From assembly GCA_012735275.1 (NCBI GenBank), contig JAAYHR010000045.1:1-42461 (forward strand): 42,461 nucleotides of DNA, written 5' to 3'. This stretch comes from Erysipelothrix sp. (GTDB lineage Bacteria; Bacillota_I; Bacilli_A; Erysipelotrichales; Erysipelotrichaceae). Positions within the stretch are counted from its first letter, which is position 1, and the number at the start of each line of letters is the position of its first letter. Below are positions 32,909-41,159 of the stretch, one piece after another. The position numbers were made by a program, and so were the translations under genes. The notes beneath the pieces were generated by a model that saw nothing but the letters and a program-made list of their open reading frames with translations, made no database searches and was not told where the DNA came from.

Positions 32909-34198
32909 ATGAATAACAGATTAATTATTGGTGTTAACGAAAAACCAGCTCCTTTAGCTTGGTTCTTATTATCATTCCAACATGTATTTGCTATGTTTGG
33001 AGCAACAGTTTTAGTACCAATTTTAACAGGAATGCCAGTTAGTGTTGCATTATTTGCATCAGGAATTGGAACGCTAATCTATATTGCGATTACGAAAATG
33101 AAAGTACCAGTTTACTTAGGTTCATCATTTGCGTTTATAACAGCAGTAAATATAGCAAAAGAGGCAATGGGTGGGGATGTAAGTGGTGCGCAATCAGGAA
33201 TCATAATGGTTGGTTTAGTATATGTTGTCGTATCATTATTAATTAAAGTAGTTGGAACAGAGTGGTTGTCTAAAGTACTTCCACCAATCGTAATTGGTCC
33301 AATGATTATTATTATCGGTATCGGAATGGCTCCAACAGCAGTAGCGCAAGCAGGCTTAGTCGGAAATGCTGACTGGAGACATATCGCAGTTGCATTAGTT
33401 GCTTTCTCAACTACAGTATTATGTACATTAAAAGGAAAAGGATTTACAAAAATCATTCCATTCTTATTAGGAATTATCGCTGGCTACTTAGCAGCAATTG
33501 CACTACAAATTGTTGACTTAGCTCCAATCGCAGCATCAATGGAAAATGGATTCTTCCAAGTACCAGCATTCATGTTCCCATTTAAAGTTGGAAACTTTGA
33601 TACATGGACATTCCAATTATCAGATATTGCCTTATCAATTGTTCCAGTAGCATTTGTAACAATCTCAGAACATATTGGAGACCATACAGTTTTATCTGAA
33701 ATTGTTGGACAAGACTTCCTAACTGATCCAGGTTTAGATAAAACATTAATGGGAGACGGAGTTGCGACAGCAGTTTCAGCATTAATCGGTGGACCAGCAA
33801 ATACAACATACGGTGAAAACACTGGAGTTATCGGAATGACAAAAGTAGGTTCAATTTGGGTAATTATGGGAGCGGCATTAATCGCAATTATCTTATCATT
33901 CGTTGCACCATTTGCAGCATTAATCTCATCAATTCCAGCATCAGTTCTAGGTGGAATGTCAATCATTCTATTCGGAGTAATTGGATCAAACGGATTAAGA
34001 ATTCTAATTGATAATCAAGTTAACTTCAATGAACAAAGAAACTTAATTATCGCATCAACAATGTTAGTCTTAGGTCTTGGTGGAGCAGTTCTACAAGTGC
34101 CTGGTCTATTCACATTAGAAGGTATGTCATTAGCAGGATTAATCGGAATTATCTTAAACTTAGTCTTACCAAAAACTAAAGTTGAAGAAGTAAAATAA
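32909..34198 (+). CDS. pyrP: Uracil permease (NCS2/NAT family)
   Basis: A 429-residue membrane protein with 12-14 helices. The NAT-family blocks are visible: FQHVFAMFGATVLVPILTG in helix 1, the substrate-site region FVTISEHIGDHTVLSEIVG with the glutamate-histidine pair typical of UraA, and GGPANTTYGENTGVIGMTKV, matching the conserved PxTTYxENxG. It imports uracil by proton symport. The PyrR-type leader upstream supports uracil rather than xanthine. It is monocistronic. Confidence 0.95.
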   Translation: MNNRLIIGVNEKPAPLAWFLLSFQHVFAMFGATVLVPILTGMPVSVALFASGIGTLIYIAITKMKVPVYLGSSFAFITAVNIAKEAMGGDVSGAQSGIIMVGLVYVVVSLLIKVVGTEWLSKVLPPIVIGPMIIIIGIGMAPTAVAQAGLVGNADWRHIAVALVAFSTTVLCTLKGKGFTKIIPFLLGIIAGYLAAIALQIVDLAPIAASMENGFFQVPAFMFPFKVGNFDTWTFQLSDIALSIVPVAFVTISEHIGDHTVLSEIVGQDFLTDPGLDKTLMGDGVATAVSALIGGPANTTYGENTGVIGMTKVGSIWVIMGAALIAIILSFVAPFAALISSIPASVLGGMSIILFGVIGSNGLRILIDNQVNFNEQRNLIIASTMLVLGLGGAVLQVPGLFTLEGMSLAGLIGIILNLVLPKTKVEEVK

Positions 34199-34215
34199 TA
34201 ATAATTTAATAGATT

Positions 34216-34245
34216 GGAGCTAGCACATAAACTAGTTCCTTTTTT
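34216..34245 (+). terminator. Terminator after pyrP
   Basis: GGAGCTAG (34216-34223) pairs with CTAGTTCC (34232-34239), allowing a G-T pair, then a T run. Confidence 0.75.
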
Positions 34246-34259
34246 ATTTATCTAAAGTC

Positions 34260-34288
34260 TTGCTAAAAGGCTAATTGTCTAGTATAAT
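34260..34288 (+). promoter_or_regulatory. Promoter of the polyamine operon
   Basis: TTGCTA (34260-34265), a 17-nt spacer and TATAAT (34283-34288). Confidence 0.75.
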
Positions 34289-34342
34289 TTAAAAGTTCGC
34301 TATTTAAAACAAAAAGTTTAATAAATACAACAGGGGGTTATT

Positions 34343-34876
34343 ATGGACATCGGAAATAGATTAAAAGATTTACGTTTGAAAAATGATTTAACTTTAGAAG
34401 AGTTAGCGTCAAGGTCAGAATTAACTAAAGGATTTCTATCGCAAGTTGAACGTGATTTAACATCACCATCAGTATCAACGCTATCCGATATACTTGAAGC
34501 TTTAGGTATATCCTTCACAGATTTCTTCAAACTTGAAAAACCAGTACAAAAAGTATTTAAGGAAGAAGATTTTTTTGTCGATGAACAAAATGATTATACG
34601 ATTAATTGGATTGTTCCAAACTCACAAAAAAATATGATGGAGCCAATAATTATTGAAATTAATCCACAATCATCATCAATGGAAATTGAACCTTTTGATG
34701 GTGAAGAATTTGGCTATGTCCTTAAAGGTGAAATTGAACTAGTTTTTAAAGATGAAGTAAAGAAAGTTAAGACTGGTGAAACTTTTTATCTATTAGGTGA
34801 TGAAGTTCATACTTTATTAAATAGAAAGAATACAGTAGCGAAAGTAATGTGGGTTGTAAATCCACCGATATTTTAG
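34343..34876 (+). CDS. XRE-cupin transcriptional regulator of the polyamine operon
   Basis: A 177-residue regulator. An N-terminal HTH of the Cro/CI type (residues ~5-60, LKDLRLKNDLTLEELASRS then KGFLSQVERDLTSPSVSTL) is followed by a C-terminal cupin barrel (GEEFGYVLKGEIELVF and GETFYLLGDEVHTLLN). This architecture is common for regulators of polyamine genes such as PuuR, and in Firmicutes it often heads potABCD as here. It probably senses polyamines and controls its own operon. A strong GGGGG-type ribosome site precedes ATG 34343. potA follows after 12 nt. Confidence 0.9.
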   Translation: MDIGNRLKDLRLKNDLTLEELASRSELTKGFLSQVERDLTSPSVSTLSDILEALGISFTDFFKLEKPVQKVFKEEDFFVDEQNDYTINWIVPNSQKNMMEPIIIEINPQSSSMEIEPFDGEEFGYVLKGEIELVFKDEVKKVKTGETFYLLGDEVHTLLNRKNTVAKVMWVVNPPIF

Positions 34877-34888
34877 GGAGGTAATTTT

Positions 34889-35935
34889 ATGTCGAAAGAA
34901 TTAATTAGATTTGAAAATATTGTAAAGGAATATGATGGTCAACTTATCTTAAAGTCAATTAACCTTGCGGTTGAAGAAAACGCATTTGTCACACTTTTAG
35001 GACCATCAGGGTCAGGTAAAACGACCTTGTTAAGAATATTAGGTGGCTTTGTTGAAGCAGACGAAGGCTCAGTATATTTTGATTCTCAAGATATAACTAA
35101 TAAAGCACCATACTTAAGAGAGATTAATACCGTCTTCCAAAAGTATGCTTTATTTCCACATATGAATGTTTTTGATAATGTTGCCTTTGGTTTAACGATA
35201 AAAAAAGAATCTAAAGCTAATATTGTTACAAAAGTAAAAGAAATGCTCCGCCTAGTTGGATTATCAGGATTCGAAGAACGTGAAATCTCAACGCTATCAG
35301 GAGGACAACAACAAAGAATCGCTATTGCTCGTGCGCTTATTAATGAGCCAAAAGTTCTTCTATTAGATGAGCCATTAGGAGCACTAGATTTACGCTTAAG
35401 AAAAGAAATGCAATTAGAGTTAAAGAAAATTCAAAAAGAAGTTGGAATTACATTCCTATATGTAACACATGATCAAGAAGAAGCACTAACTATGTCAGAT
35501 GAAATCGTTGTTTTAAACAATGGTGATATCCAACAAATTGGGAGTCCGATCGACATCTACAATGAACCACAAAACCGTTTTGTTGCTGAATTCATTGGTG
35601 ATTCCAATATTGTTGAAGCAATCATGTTAGAAGACTTTAAAGTTTCGATTGATGGTAAAGTATTTGAATGTATCGACTTTGGATTTAACACTGATGAAGC
35701 TGTCGAAGTTGTGATTAGACCAGAAGACTTTGAAATCGTTGACTTAGATAAAGGTATGATTCAAGGAGTAGTTACATCAGTAATCTTCAAAGGTGTTCAT
35801 AATGAAATTAATGTTAAAACAGCAGAACGTGATTATATTATTCATACAATCAAGAGTTTTCCAATTGATAAAGAAGTTGGTCTAACAATTGATAAAGAAG
35901 ATATCCACGTTATGAGTAAATATGGGGGCTACTAA
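34889..35935 (+). CDS. potA: Spermidine/putrescine ABC transporter ATP-binding protein
   Basis: A 348-residue ATPase with Walker [14 protein letters not shown]-loop [13 protein letters not shown], signature LSGGQQQR, Walker [13 protein letters not shown] and H-loop [10 protein letters not shown]. The C-terminal ~110 residues are the TOBE-type regulatory domain ([10 protein letters not shown]). It energises polyamine import through PotBC. Its TAA overlaps the potB ATG region with zero spacing. Confidence 0.95.
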   Translation: MSKELIRFENIVKEYDGQLILKSINLAVEENAFVTLLGPSGSGKTTLLRILGGFVEADEGSVYFDSQDITNKAPYLREINTVFQKYALFPHMNVFDNVAFGLTIKKESKANIVTKVKEMLRLVGLSGFEEREISTLSGGQQQRIAIARALINEPKVLLLDEPLGALDLRLRKEMQLELKKIQKEVGITFLYVTHDQEEALTMSDEIVVLNNGDIQQIGSPIDIYNEPQNRFVAEFIGDSNIVEAIMLEDFKVSIDGKVFECIDFGFNTDEAVEVVIRPEDFEIVDLDKGMIQGVVTSVIFKGVHNEINVKTAERDYIIHTIKSFPIDKEVGLTIDKEDIHVMSKYGGY

Positions 35936-36775
35936 ATGAAATCCTTTCGCCAACTAGTCTATCCATACATGGTATGGATTTCACTCTTTATCTTAGTGCC
36001 AATGTTACTAATTGTATTATATGCATTTACTAAACAAGGTAACTCAGTAAACTCAATCCAATTTACTCTCGATAACTTCGTTAGTTTCTTTAATGAAGAC
36101 TTTATCAAGGTTTTAGTTCGATCATTTATTATGGCGTCCTCAACAACAATCTTATGTGTCTTAATTGGTTATCCAACAGCACTAGCTATCTCAAAGTTAA
36201 AAGTATCGTCACAAGCTTTAGTTATTTTAGTTGTTACAGCACCACAATGGATTAACATGTTAATTAGAACTTATGCATGGATTGGAATCCTAAATGATAA
36301 AGGACTATTAAATCAGTTTTTAGCAATCTTTAATATCGCACCATTAAAGATTATGAATACAAATATTGCGGTCTTAATTGGTATGGTATATAACTTCCTA
36401 CCATTTATGATTCTACCGATCTATACTGTTTTAGCAAAACTAGATAACTCATTAGTTGAAGCTGCTTATGATCTTGGAGCTAATCGCTTTGAGACCTTTA
36501 AGAAAATTGTCTTACCATTATCAATGCCAGGAGTTGTTGCTGGTATTACGATGGTATTCTTACCATCAATTTCAACATTCTTTATCCCGAAATTACTCGG
36601 TGGTGGAAAATCATTATTGATAGGTAACTTAATAGAAGAGAAATTTATTACCAGTGGAGATTGGAACTTTGGATCAGCAATCTCACTAATCTTAGCGATA
36701 CTTGTTTTAATCTCAATTTACTTTACGCGTAAAGTTGATAGTGATAAAGACGGATCGGTCAAAGGAGTACTATAA
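35936..36775 (+). CDS. potB: Spermidine/putrescine ABC transporter permease PotB
   Basis: A 279-residue inner-membrane permease with six predicted helices. The EAA docking loop is EAAYDLGANRFETFKKIVLPLSMPG. PotB-like segments include WINMLIRTYAWIGIL and FLPSISTFFIPKLLGGG. It starts directly after the potA stop and overlaps the potC ATG by one base (TAATG). Confidence 0.95.
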   Translation: MKSFRQLVYPYMVWISLFILVPMLLIVLYAFTKQGNSVNSIQFTLDNFVSFFNEDFIKVLVRSFIMASSTTILCVLIGYPTALAISKLKVSSQALVILVVTAPQWINMLIRTYAWIGILNDKGLLNQFLAIFNIAPLKIMNTNIAVLIGMVYNFLPFMILPIYTVLAKLDNSLVEAAYDLGANRFETFKKIVLPLSMPGVVAGITMVFLPSISTFFIPKLLGGGKSLLIGNLIEEKFITSGDWNFGSAISLILAILVLISIYFTRKVDSDKDGSVKGVL

Positions 36776-37581
36776 TGAAAGCAAGAAAACATATAATCTC
36801 AAAAATATGGATTGGAATTACCTTACTTTTCTTATACATTCCAATTATTACAATGATGATTTTCTCATTCAATGAGAAAAGATCACTAAGCGTCTGGGGC
36901 GGCTTTTCATTAAAATGGTATGCCAAACTATTCGCTGGCCGTCAAATGATGGAAGCTGTCGCAAATACACTAGTTATCGCAGTTATCGCAACAATCGTCT
37001 CAGTTATCATTGGTGTTATTACAGCAATTGGACTATCAAAATCACGTAAGATTATTCGTGCGATCGTCCTAAACATTTCTGATCTACCAATGCTTAATCC
37101 AGAGATCGTTACCGCGATTGGACTAATGTTACTCTTTACAGCAATTGGGCTTCCAAAAGGCTTTGTGACTGTTCTCTTAGCTCATATTATCTTCTGTATT
37201 CCTTATGTAATACTATCGATCTTACCAAAAATTAGATCACTAGATGAAAACTTAGTTGAAGCAGCGATGGACCTTGGAGCAACACCATTTCAAGCCTTAA
37301 TAAAAGTAATCCTACCACAGTTAAAACCAAGTATAATTGCGGGGGCACTAATTGCCTTTACCATGTCATTTGATGATTATATTATCTCTTACTTTGTCAC
37401 AGGTAATGGTTTTAAAAACGTCTCAATTTTAGTTTCAACAATGGGTAGAAGAACTAATCCATCTGTTAATGCACTGTCGACACTTTTTGTCCTCGTTATT
37501 TTCTTAGGTTTAGTTTTATACAATATAGCAATGCTAATCTCGAAAAAGAAAGGAGTAAATAAATATGCGAAAAATTCTTAG
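36775..37581 (+). CDS. potC: Spermidine/putrescine ABC transporter permease PotC
   Basis: A 268-residue permease with six helices. The EAA loop is EAAMDLGATPFQALIKVILPQ, and SFDDYIISYFVTG is a PotC/PotI-type signature. It overlaps potB by one base and potD by 17 nt. Confidence 0.95.
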   Translation: MKARKHIISKIWIGITLLFLYIPIITMMIFSFNEKRSLSVWGGFSLKWYAKLFAGRQMMEAVANTLVIAVIATIVSVIIGVITAIGLSKSRKIIRAIVLNISDLPMLNPEIVTAIGLMLLFTAIGLPKGFVTVLLAHIIFCIPYVILSILPKIRSLDENLVEAAMDLGATPFQALIKVILPQLKPSIIAGALIAFTMSFDDYIISYFVTGNGFKNVSILVSTMGRRTNPSVNALSTLFVLVIFLGLVLYNIAMLISKKKGVNKYAKNS

Positions 37582-38614
37582 TTTATTTATTATTTTAATC
37601 CTTCTAACAGGCTGTCTTAATGGTGGTCAAACTGATAAGAAAGTCCTGCGTGTCTTTATGCCATCTGAGTACATTGATGAGAATACAATCTACGAGTTTG
37701 AAGATGCCTTCAATGTTCGTGTTATTACAGAAGAGTTTGAATCAAATGAGCAAATGTATACTAAGTTAATGGCAGGAAACTCATATGATATTCTAATTCC
37801 TTCAGACTACATGATTGATCGTTTAATCGAAGAAGATTACTTACAAAAAATTGATTCTTCAATGATTCAAAACTTAGAGTATGTTAAAAGTGATTTAAGA
37901 AATTCAGACTATGATCCTAACAATGAATACTCGGTTCCATACTTCTTTGGGTCAGTCGGAATTGTCTATGATAAAATGCGTGTAAGTGAGAGTCAATTAG
38001 AGGATGAAGGTTGGTCAATCTTTAAGAATAAGGATTATGTTAATGATATCTACTTCTATGATTCAGAACGCGATGCCTTTATGATTGCTCTTAAAGCATT
38101 AGGTTTCTCAATGAATACTGACAATCTTGATGAGATTGATCAAGCTTATAACTGGTTAAGTGACTTCTCAGAAACAATGGATCCAGTCTTTGTCTTAGAT
38201 ACTGTAATTGAATCAATGCTCGATGCTAATAAAGCGATGGCAGTTATGTACTCCGGTGACGCTGCATATATTATGAGTGAGAATGAAGACTTAGGTTTCT
38301 TTATGCCAAATGAAGGGACTAATATCTGGGTTGATGCCATGGTTATTCCAAAAGATGCGCGTGAGATTGAATTAGCTCATGAATGGATGAACTTTATGCT
38401 TGACTATGATATTGCTATGATGAACTCTGAAGAGGTAGGTTATTCTTCACCAGTATCAGATGTCTATGATGAACTAGCTGGCGAAGATGGTTTATTCTAT
38501 GAGAATGTCGCTTATACACCACGCCTTGATGGTGAGAATGATGAAACATTTAGTCATAATGAAGCGCTAAGACAAGCAATCTCAAACCTATGGATAAAAG
38601 TAAAAGCTAAATAA
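37565..38614 (+). CDS. potD: Polyamine-binding lipoprotein PotD
   Basis: A 349-residue substrate-binding protein. The lipobox LLTGC puts the lipidated Cys at residue 17. The mature protein follows the PotD/PotF pattern: LRVFMPSEYIDENTI, YDILIPSDYMIDRLI, VPYFFGSVGIVYD, and VMYSGDAAYIMSENEDLGFFMP, with the hinge and acidic polyamine-binding residues. It delivers spermidine or putrescine to PotBC. It ends the operon. Confidence 0.95.
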   Translation: MRKILSLFIILILLTGCLNGGQTDKKVLRVFMPSEYIDENTIYEFEDAFNVRVITEEFESNEQMYTKLMAGNSYDILIPSDYMIDRLIEEDYLQKIDSSMIQNLEYVKSDLRNSDYDPNNEYSVPYFFGSVGIVYDKMRVSESQLEDEGWSIFKNKDYVNDIYFYDSERDAFMIALKALGFSMNTDNLDEIDQAYNWLSDFSETMDPVFVLDTVIESMLDANKAMAVMYSGDAAYIMSENEDLGFFMPNEGTNIWVDAMVIPKDAREIELAHEWMNFMLDYDIAMMNSEEVGYSSPVSDVYDELAGEDGLFYENVAYTPRLDGENDETFSHNEALRQAISNLWIKVKAK

Positions 38615-38620
38615 AAAACA

Positions 38621-38645
38621 ATCCAGTCCTAAGTGACTGGATTTA
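38621..38645 (+). terminator. Hairpin after potD, weak terminator
   Basis: ATCCAGTC (38621-38628) pairs with GACTGGAT (38635-38642), but only a short T tail follows (TTTAC). Some readthrough into the next transcript is possible. Confidence 0.65.
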
Positions 38646-38646
38646 C

Positions 38647-38675
38647 TTGACAAACTATTGAAAGCGCTTTATACT
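38647..38675 (+). promoter_or_regulatory. Near-consensus promoter with an embedded cre-like box
   Basis: TTGACA (38647-38652), a 17-nt spacer and TATACT (38670-38675). The spacer contains TGAAAGCGCTTTAT (38659-38672), which closely matches the CcpA catabolite-response element. CcpA bound here would block polymerase. No protein gene follows on this strand for 800 bp. Confidence 0.8.
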
Positions 38676-38681
38676 ATGTAT

Positions 38682-38778
38682 ATACTCCAATAAAAAATGT
38701 GTCTCATATTATTGTCAGTTAACTCCTACGTTCACATTTTTTAGAGAAAAAAGATACGATCATTCGTATCTTTTTCTT
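38682..38778 (+). ncRNA. Candidate small RNA with anti-Shine-Dalgarno loop
   Basis: Between the promoter (38647-38675) and an intrinsic terminator (38747-38778) lies a transcript of about 97 nt with no convincing gene. A 10-bp perfect stem pairs AAAAAATGTG (38692-38701) with CACATTTTTT (38733-38742). Its 31-nt loop includes AACTCCTAC (38721-38729), complementary to Shine-Dalgarno sequences such as GTAGGAG. The terminator hairpin pairs AAAAAGATACGA with TCGTATCTTTTT. A 15-codon ORF inside it lacks a ribosome site. The layout resembles trans-acting sRNAs of Gram-positives that block ribosome sites. This is inferred from sequence only. Confidence 0.55.
38747..38778. terminator. Bidirectional terminator, sRNA candidate and YkgJ-like gene
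   Basis: AAAAAGATACGA (38748-38759) pairs with TCGTATCTTTTT (38764-38775); A and T tracts flank it on either side. Confidence 0.9.
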
Positions 38779-38783
38779 TGGTG

Positions 38784-39407
38784 TTAATCAATAACTAAAT
38801 CATTTAATTTAGAGAAAACATAAGATCTAAATTCAGGTTTCAAAAACTGACTATAATAGTACCAGAGCGGATAAGCTGTTGGTTTAACATTAGCTTGATC
38901 TAACATTCTTGTATTCTCATATAATGGATAAAGGTGATAGTTAGTAAAATCATCCTCTTGATAATCATTATTTTGAATATACTCACAAGTAACAGTTGTT
39001 CCGTACTTCCGACAAGTATTAGGTCGATACTTATAGATGGAACAGCGACCATTAGTTAGAAAGATACAGGCCGGAAGTTTTGGATAATTAATGTATTCTC
39101 CTTCAGAAAAATCAACGACCTGATTAGCCAGTAAGAAAGGGGCTTTAAATGATAAACGATCGAGTTCATTATTTAAATACTTTTTAAAGTAGGCTTCGGT
39201 TTTAAGCGACTTATTGTAAAAGTAGTCTAAATTATAAGGCATCTCACTTAGGGCTTGTAAGCTCATAAAGAACTCAGGTAGTGAAGCATAAAAATAGTCG
39301 TAACAGCAATCACTACAACCGTTTAAACACTTAACTAAATATCCGTGCTTAGCTAAGAAACTATCAACATATTCTATGTTTATTTTCATTTTATTTATTG
39401 TTTTCAT
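38784..39407 (-). CDS. YkgJ-like cysteine-cluster protein
   Basis: A protein of about 207 residues with the zinc/iron-chelating cysteine pattern of the YkgJ (UPF0153) family. An N-terminal CLNGCSDCCYDYF is followed by ACIFLTNGRCSIYKYRPNTCRKYGT. The function is unknown; metal or Fe-S binding is assumed from the family. The frame is open up to ATG 39491, but an extended -10, TGTTATAAT (plus-strand 39414-39422), lies inside that stretch. The start is therefore ATG 39407 (leaderless, 6 nt after the -10) or ATG 39389 (short leader). Neither has a clear ribosome site. Confidence 0.75.
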   Translation of the reverse strand: MKTINKMKINIEYVDSFLAKHGYLVKCLNGCSDCCYDYFYASLPEFFMSLQALSEMPYNLDYFYNKSLKTEAYFKKYLNNELDRLSFKAPFLLANQVVDFSEGEYINYPKLPACIFLTNGRCSIYKYRPNTCRKYGTTVTCEYIQNNDYQEDDFTNYHLYPLYENTRMLDQANVKPTAYPLWYYYSQFLKPEFRSYVFSKLNDLVID

Positions 39408-39413
39408 ATATGA

Positions 39414-39422
39414 ATTATAACA
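39414..39422 (-). promoter_or_regulatory. Extended -10 of the YkgJ-like gene
   Basis: On the minus strand TGTTATAAT lies 6 nt before ATG 39407, pointing to leaderless or very short-leader translation. Confidence 0.5.
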
Positions 39423-39491
39423 TAAATGTATTAGACAATAGTATGTTGATGGAGTAAAATAGTAACTAGACGTAAATCGGAAAGGAATCAA

Positions 39492-40547
39492 ATGAAAAAA
39501 ATAATTAATTTTTTTAAAAATCCATTTGTAAATGTGGTGTTGATATTATCTTTATCAATTGGTGCCTTGTATTTTACCATGCGTGGCGATTGGCAGTCAG
39601 TAATTAGTGCAGTCTTTGCTGTAAACCCAATCTATTATTTACTATTTGCTTTTTGGGTTTTAACACATCAATATACAATGGGGGTTATCTTAACACTAAT
39701 CATCCGTTCAATTAAACCAAATTATAAATATCATCAAGGTTTTGTAAATGCAATTTCAACTTCATTCTTTAATGGAGTTAGTCCGGGAGCGACTGGTGGT
39801 CAGTTCTCCTTACTCTATATTAATACTAAGCAGGGGATTTCTGGTAGTGAGTCATCATCAATCTTATGGTTTGATTTTATGACTTATCAGGGATCACTCT
39901 CGATTACAGTATTTCTCTTATTAGTATTTGGTAAAGATTACTTTTGGGATCATCATTCAAACTTACTACCGTTTATCTTAGCTGGTTTTGTCGTTTCAAT
40001 TGGTATCTTTGTTGGACTATGGGCCTTAGTTAGATTTAAATGGGTATATAATTTTATATCTAAGTTAATCTTTACAGTTGGAGTAAAATTAAGAATCATC
40101 AAAAATCCAGAAAATGCGATCGCTAACTTAGATCGTCAAATTGAAATCTTTGAAACTGAGACAGTTAAGTTTAAAAACTCTAAGAAGTTAGGTGCAATTG
40201 TACTAACTTTAAATATTATTCGAAACTTAATGCACTTTACTTTCCCCTTTATTGTTATCTACACAGTAGTTCCAGGAGCAACATTTAAAATGTTGCTGCC
40301 ATCGATGACATTAATGGCTTGTATTGACTTAATTGACGTCTTTTTTATTGTACCGGGAGCAGCAGGTTTAACTGAAGGACTCTTTGCTCTACTCTTTGGA
40401 GGACTATTTGAGTCAATGGGCTTAGATACAATGCTTGTATCATCAGTATTACTTATTTGGAGGTTCTTCTCTTATTATTTCATTATGATAGTTGGGGCCT
40501 TAACCTTTACTGGCTTTAAAATATTTCATATTAAACGATCAACTTAA
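39492..40547 (+). CDS. YbhN/UPF0104-type membrane protein (LPG-synthase flippase-like domain)
   Basis: A 351-residue integral membrane protein with about eight helices, related to the membrane domain of lysylphosphatidylglycerol synthase (MprF). The conserved block ISTSFFNGVSPGATGGQFSLLYI and the later IVPGAAGLTEGLFALLF are family signatures. There is no C-terminal aminoacyl-transferase domain, so it is not a complete MprF. A lipid-flippase role is suggested by family only. GGAAAGG precedes ATG 39492. A terminator follows immediately. Confidence 0.85.
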   Translation: MKKIINFFKNPFVNVVLILSLSIGALYFTMRGDWQSVISAVFAVNPIYYLLFAFWVLTHQYTMGVILTLIIRSIKPNYKYHQGFVNAISTSFFNGVSPGATGGQFSLLYINTKQGISGSESSSILWFDFMTYQGSLSITVFLLLVFGKDYFWDHHSNLLPFILAGFVVSIGIFVGLWALVRFKWVYNFISKLIFTVGVKLRIIKNPENAIANLDRQIEIFETETVKFKNSKKLGAIVLTLNIIRNLMHFTFPFIVIYTVVPGATFKMLLPSMTLMACIDLIDVFFIVPGAAGLTEGLFALLFGGLFESMGLDTMLVSSVLLIWRFFSYYFIMIVGALTFTGFKIFHIKRST

Positions 40548-40570
40548 ATCACTATTACAGTGATTTTTTA
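40546..40570 (+). terminator. Terminator after the YbhN-like gene
   Basis: AAATCACT (40546-40553) pairs with AGTGATTT (40559-40566), followed by T residues; it overlaps the stop codon. Confidence 0.88.
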
Positions 40571-40576
40571 TTTTGG

Positions 40577-40672
40577 GTAAAAGAAAAGAAGGACGATTGT
40601 CCTTCTAGGTAATAATTGTAGAATTTGCTACGTAATTTTGTAATTCTACGCATCCCTTTTGGAATAAGGGAA
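40577..40672 (-). terminator. Three hairpins ending the tRNA transcript
   Basis: Downstream of tRNA-Leu(CAA) on the minus strand lie three hairpins, given in plus coordinates. TCCCTT/AAGGGA is at 40653-40671, GTAGAATT/AATTCTAC at 40618-40649, and AGAAGGAC/GTCCTTCT at 40587-40606. The last is followed on the minus strand by TTTTCTTTT and is the likely terminator. Confidence 0.7.
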
Positions 40673-40682
40673 AAATAGTTTT

Positions 40683-40768
40683 TGGTAGGGATAGAGGGAC
40701 TTGAACCCTCACGAACAAAGTTCATTGGATTTTGAGTCCAATGCGTCTACCAGTTCCGCCATATCCCC
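40683..40768 (-). tRNA. tRNA-Leu(CAA)
   Basis: A long-variable-arm tRNA. The anticodon loop CTCAAAA gives anticodon CAA, reading UUG. The T arm GAGGGTTCAAGTCCCTC and an encoded CCA are present. The first acceptor pair is G-U rather than G-C. Confidence 0.95.
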
Positions 40769-40776
40769 ATTTTGGT

Positions 40777-40797
40777 AAAAAAAAACCTTTTCAGGTT
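40777..40797 (-). terminator. Terminator-like hairpin between the two tRNA-Leu genes
   Basis: On the minus strand AACCT-GAAA-AGGTT is followed by a long T run, between tRNA-Leu(UAA) and tRNA-Leu(CAA). It may act as a partial terminator or processing signal. Confidence 0.6.
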
Positions 40798-40808
40798 GAT
40801 TAAATAAA

Positions 40809-40895
40809 TGGTGGGGTCGGGGGGACTTGAACCCCCACGAGCTTACACTCATTGGATTTTAAGTCCAATGCGTCTACCGATTCCGCCACGACCCC
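40809..40895 (-). tRNA. tRNA-Leu(UAA)
   Basis: The anticodon loop CTTAAAA gives anticodon UAA, reading UUA, the main leucine codon in this window. The acceptor GGGGTCG/CGACCCC, a long variable arm and an encoded CCA are seen. Confidence 0.95.
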
Positions 40896-40905
40896 ATATA
40901 TTTTT

Positions 40906-40980
40906 TGGAGGTTCCTGTCGGATTTGAACCGACGGTCACAGAGTTGCAGTCTGTTGCCTTACCAGCTTGGCTAAGGAACC
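40906..40980 (-). tRNA. tRNA-Cys(GCA)
   Basis: The acceptor GGTTCCT/AGGAACC, anticodon loop CTGCAAC (anticodon GCA), T arm GTCGGTTCAAATCCGAC and encoded CCA give a complete cloverleaf. It is first in the minus-strand tRNA transcript. Confidence 0.95.
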
Positions 40981-41010
40981 AAATGCTTCTGTCTCTCTTG
41001 GCGCTTATTC

Positions 41011-41039
41011 ATTATACAACAGGTTAATTTTAAATACAA
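41011..41039 (-). promoter_or_regulatory. Promoter of the tRNA cluster
   Basis: On the minus strand TTGTAT, a 17-nt spacer and TATAAT, 30 nt before tRNA-Cys. Confidence 0.75.
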
Positions 41040-41135
41040 GCCCAAAATTAACTTTTGTTTAATAAGCATTCTTTCTTGCTACAGAAGATATTATACAATA
41101 AATAAATTTAAAATGCTAGTCCTATTTTTAAAATG

Positions 41136-41144
41136 TGTTATTAT
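41136..41144 (+). promoter_or_regulatory. Extended -10 promoter of the MFS gene
   Basis: TGTTATTAT, then 6 nt, then GGTGATAAT and ATG 41160, the same cassette as upstream of chorismate mutase and the lipase-like gene. Confidence 0.6.
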
Positions 41145-41159
41145 GGCTATGGTGATAAT

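Noticed and set aside
33112-33966. Long antisense ORFs over pyrP (and similar ones over ftsZ, prkC and ftsA)
   Set aside because: They mirror strong codon bias of the sense genes, have no ribosome sites and give low-complexity translations.
38698-38745. A 15-codon ORF (MCLILLSVNSYVHIF) inside the sRNA candidate
   Set aside because: It has no ribosome site, and its ends lie in the two arms of the perfect stem, so RNA structure explains the sequence better.
39492-40547. Calling the YbhN-like protein a full MprF antimicrobial-peptide resistance protein
   Set aside because: Only the membrane domain is present; the aminoacyl-transferase domain is missing.
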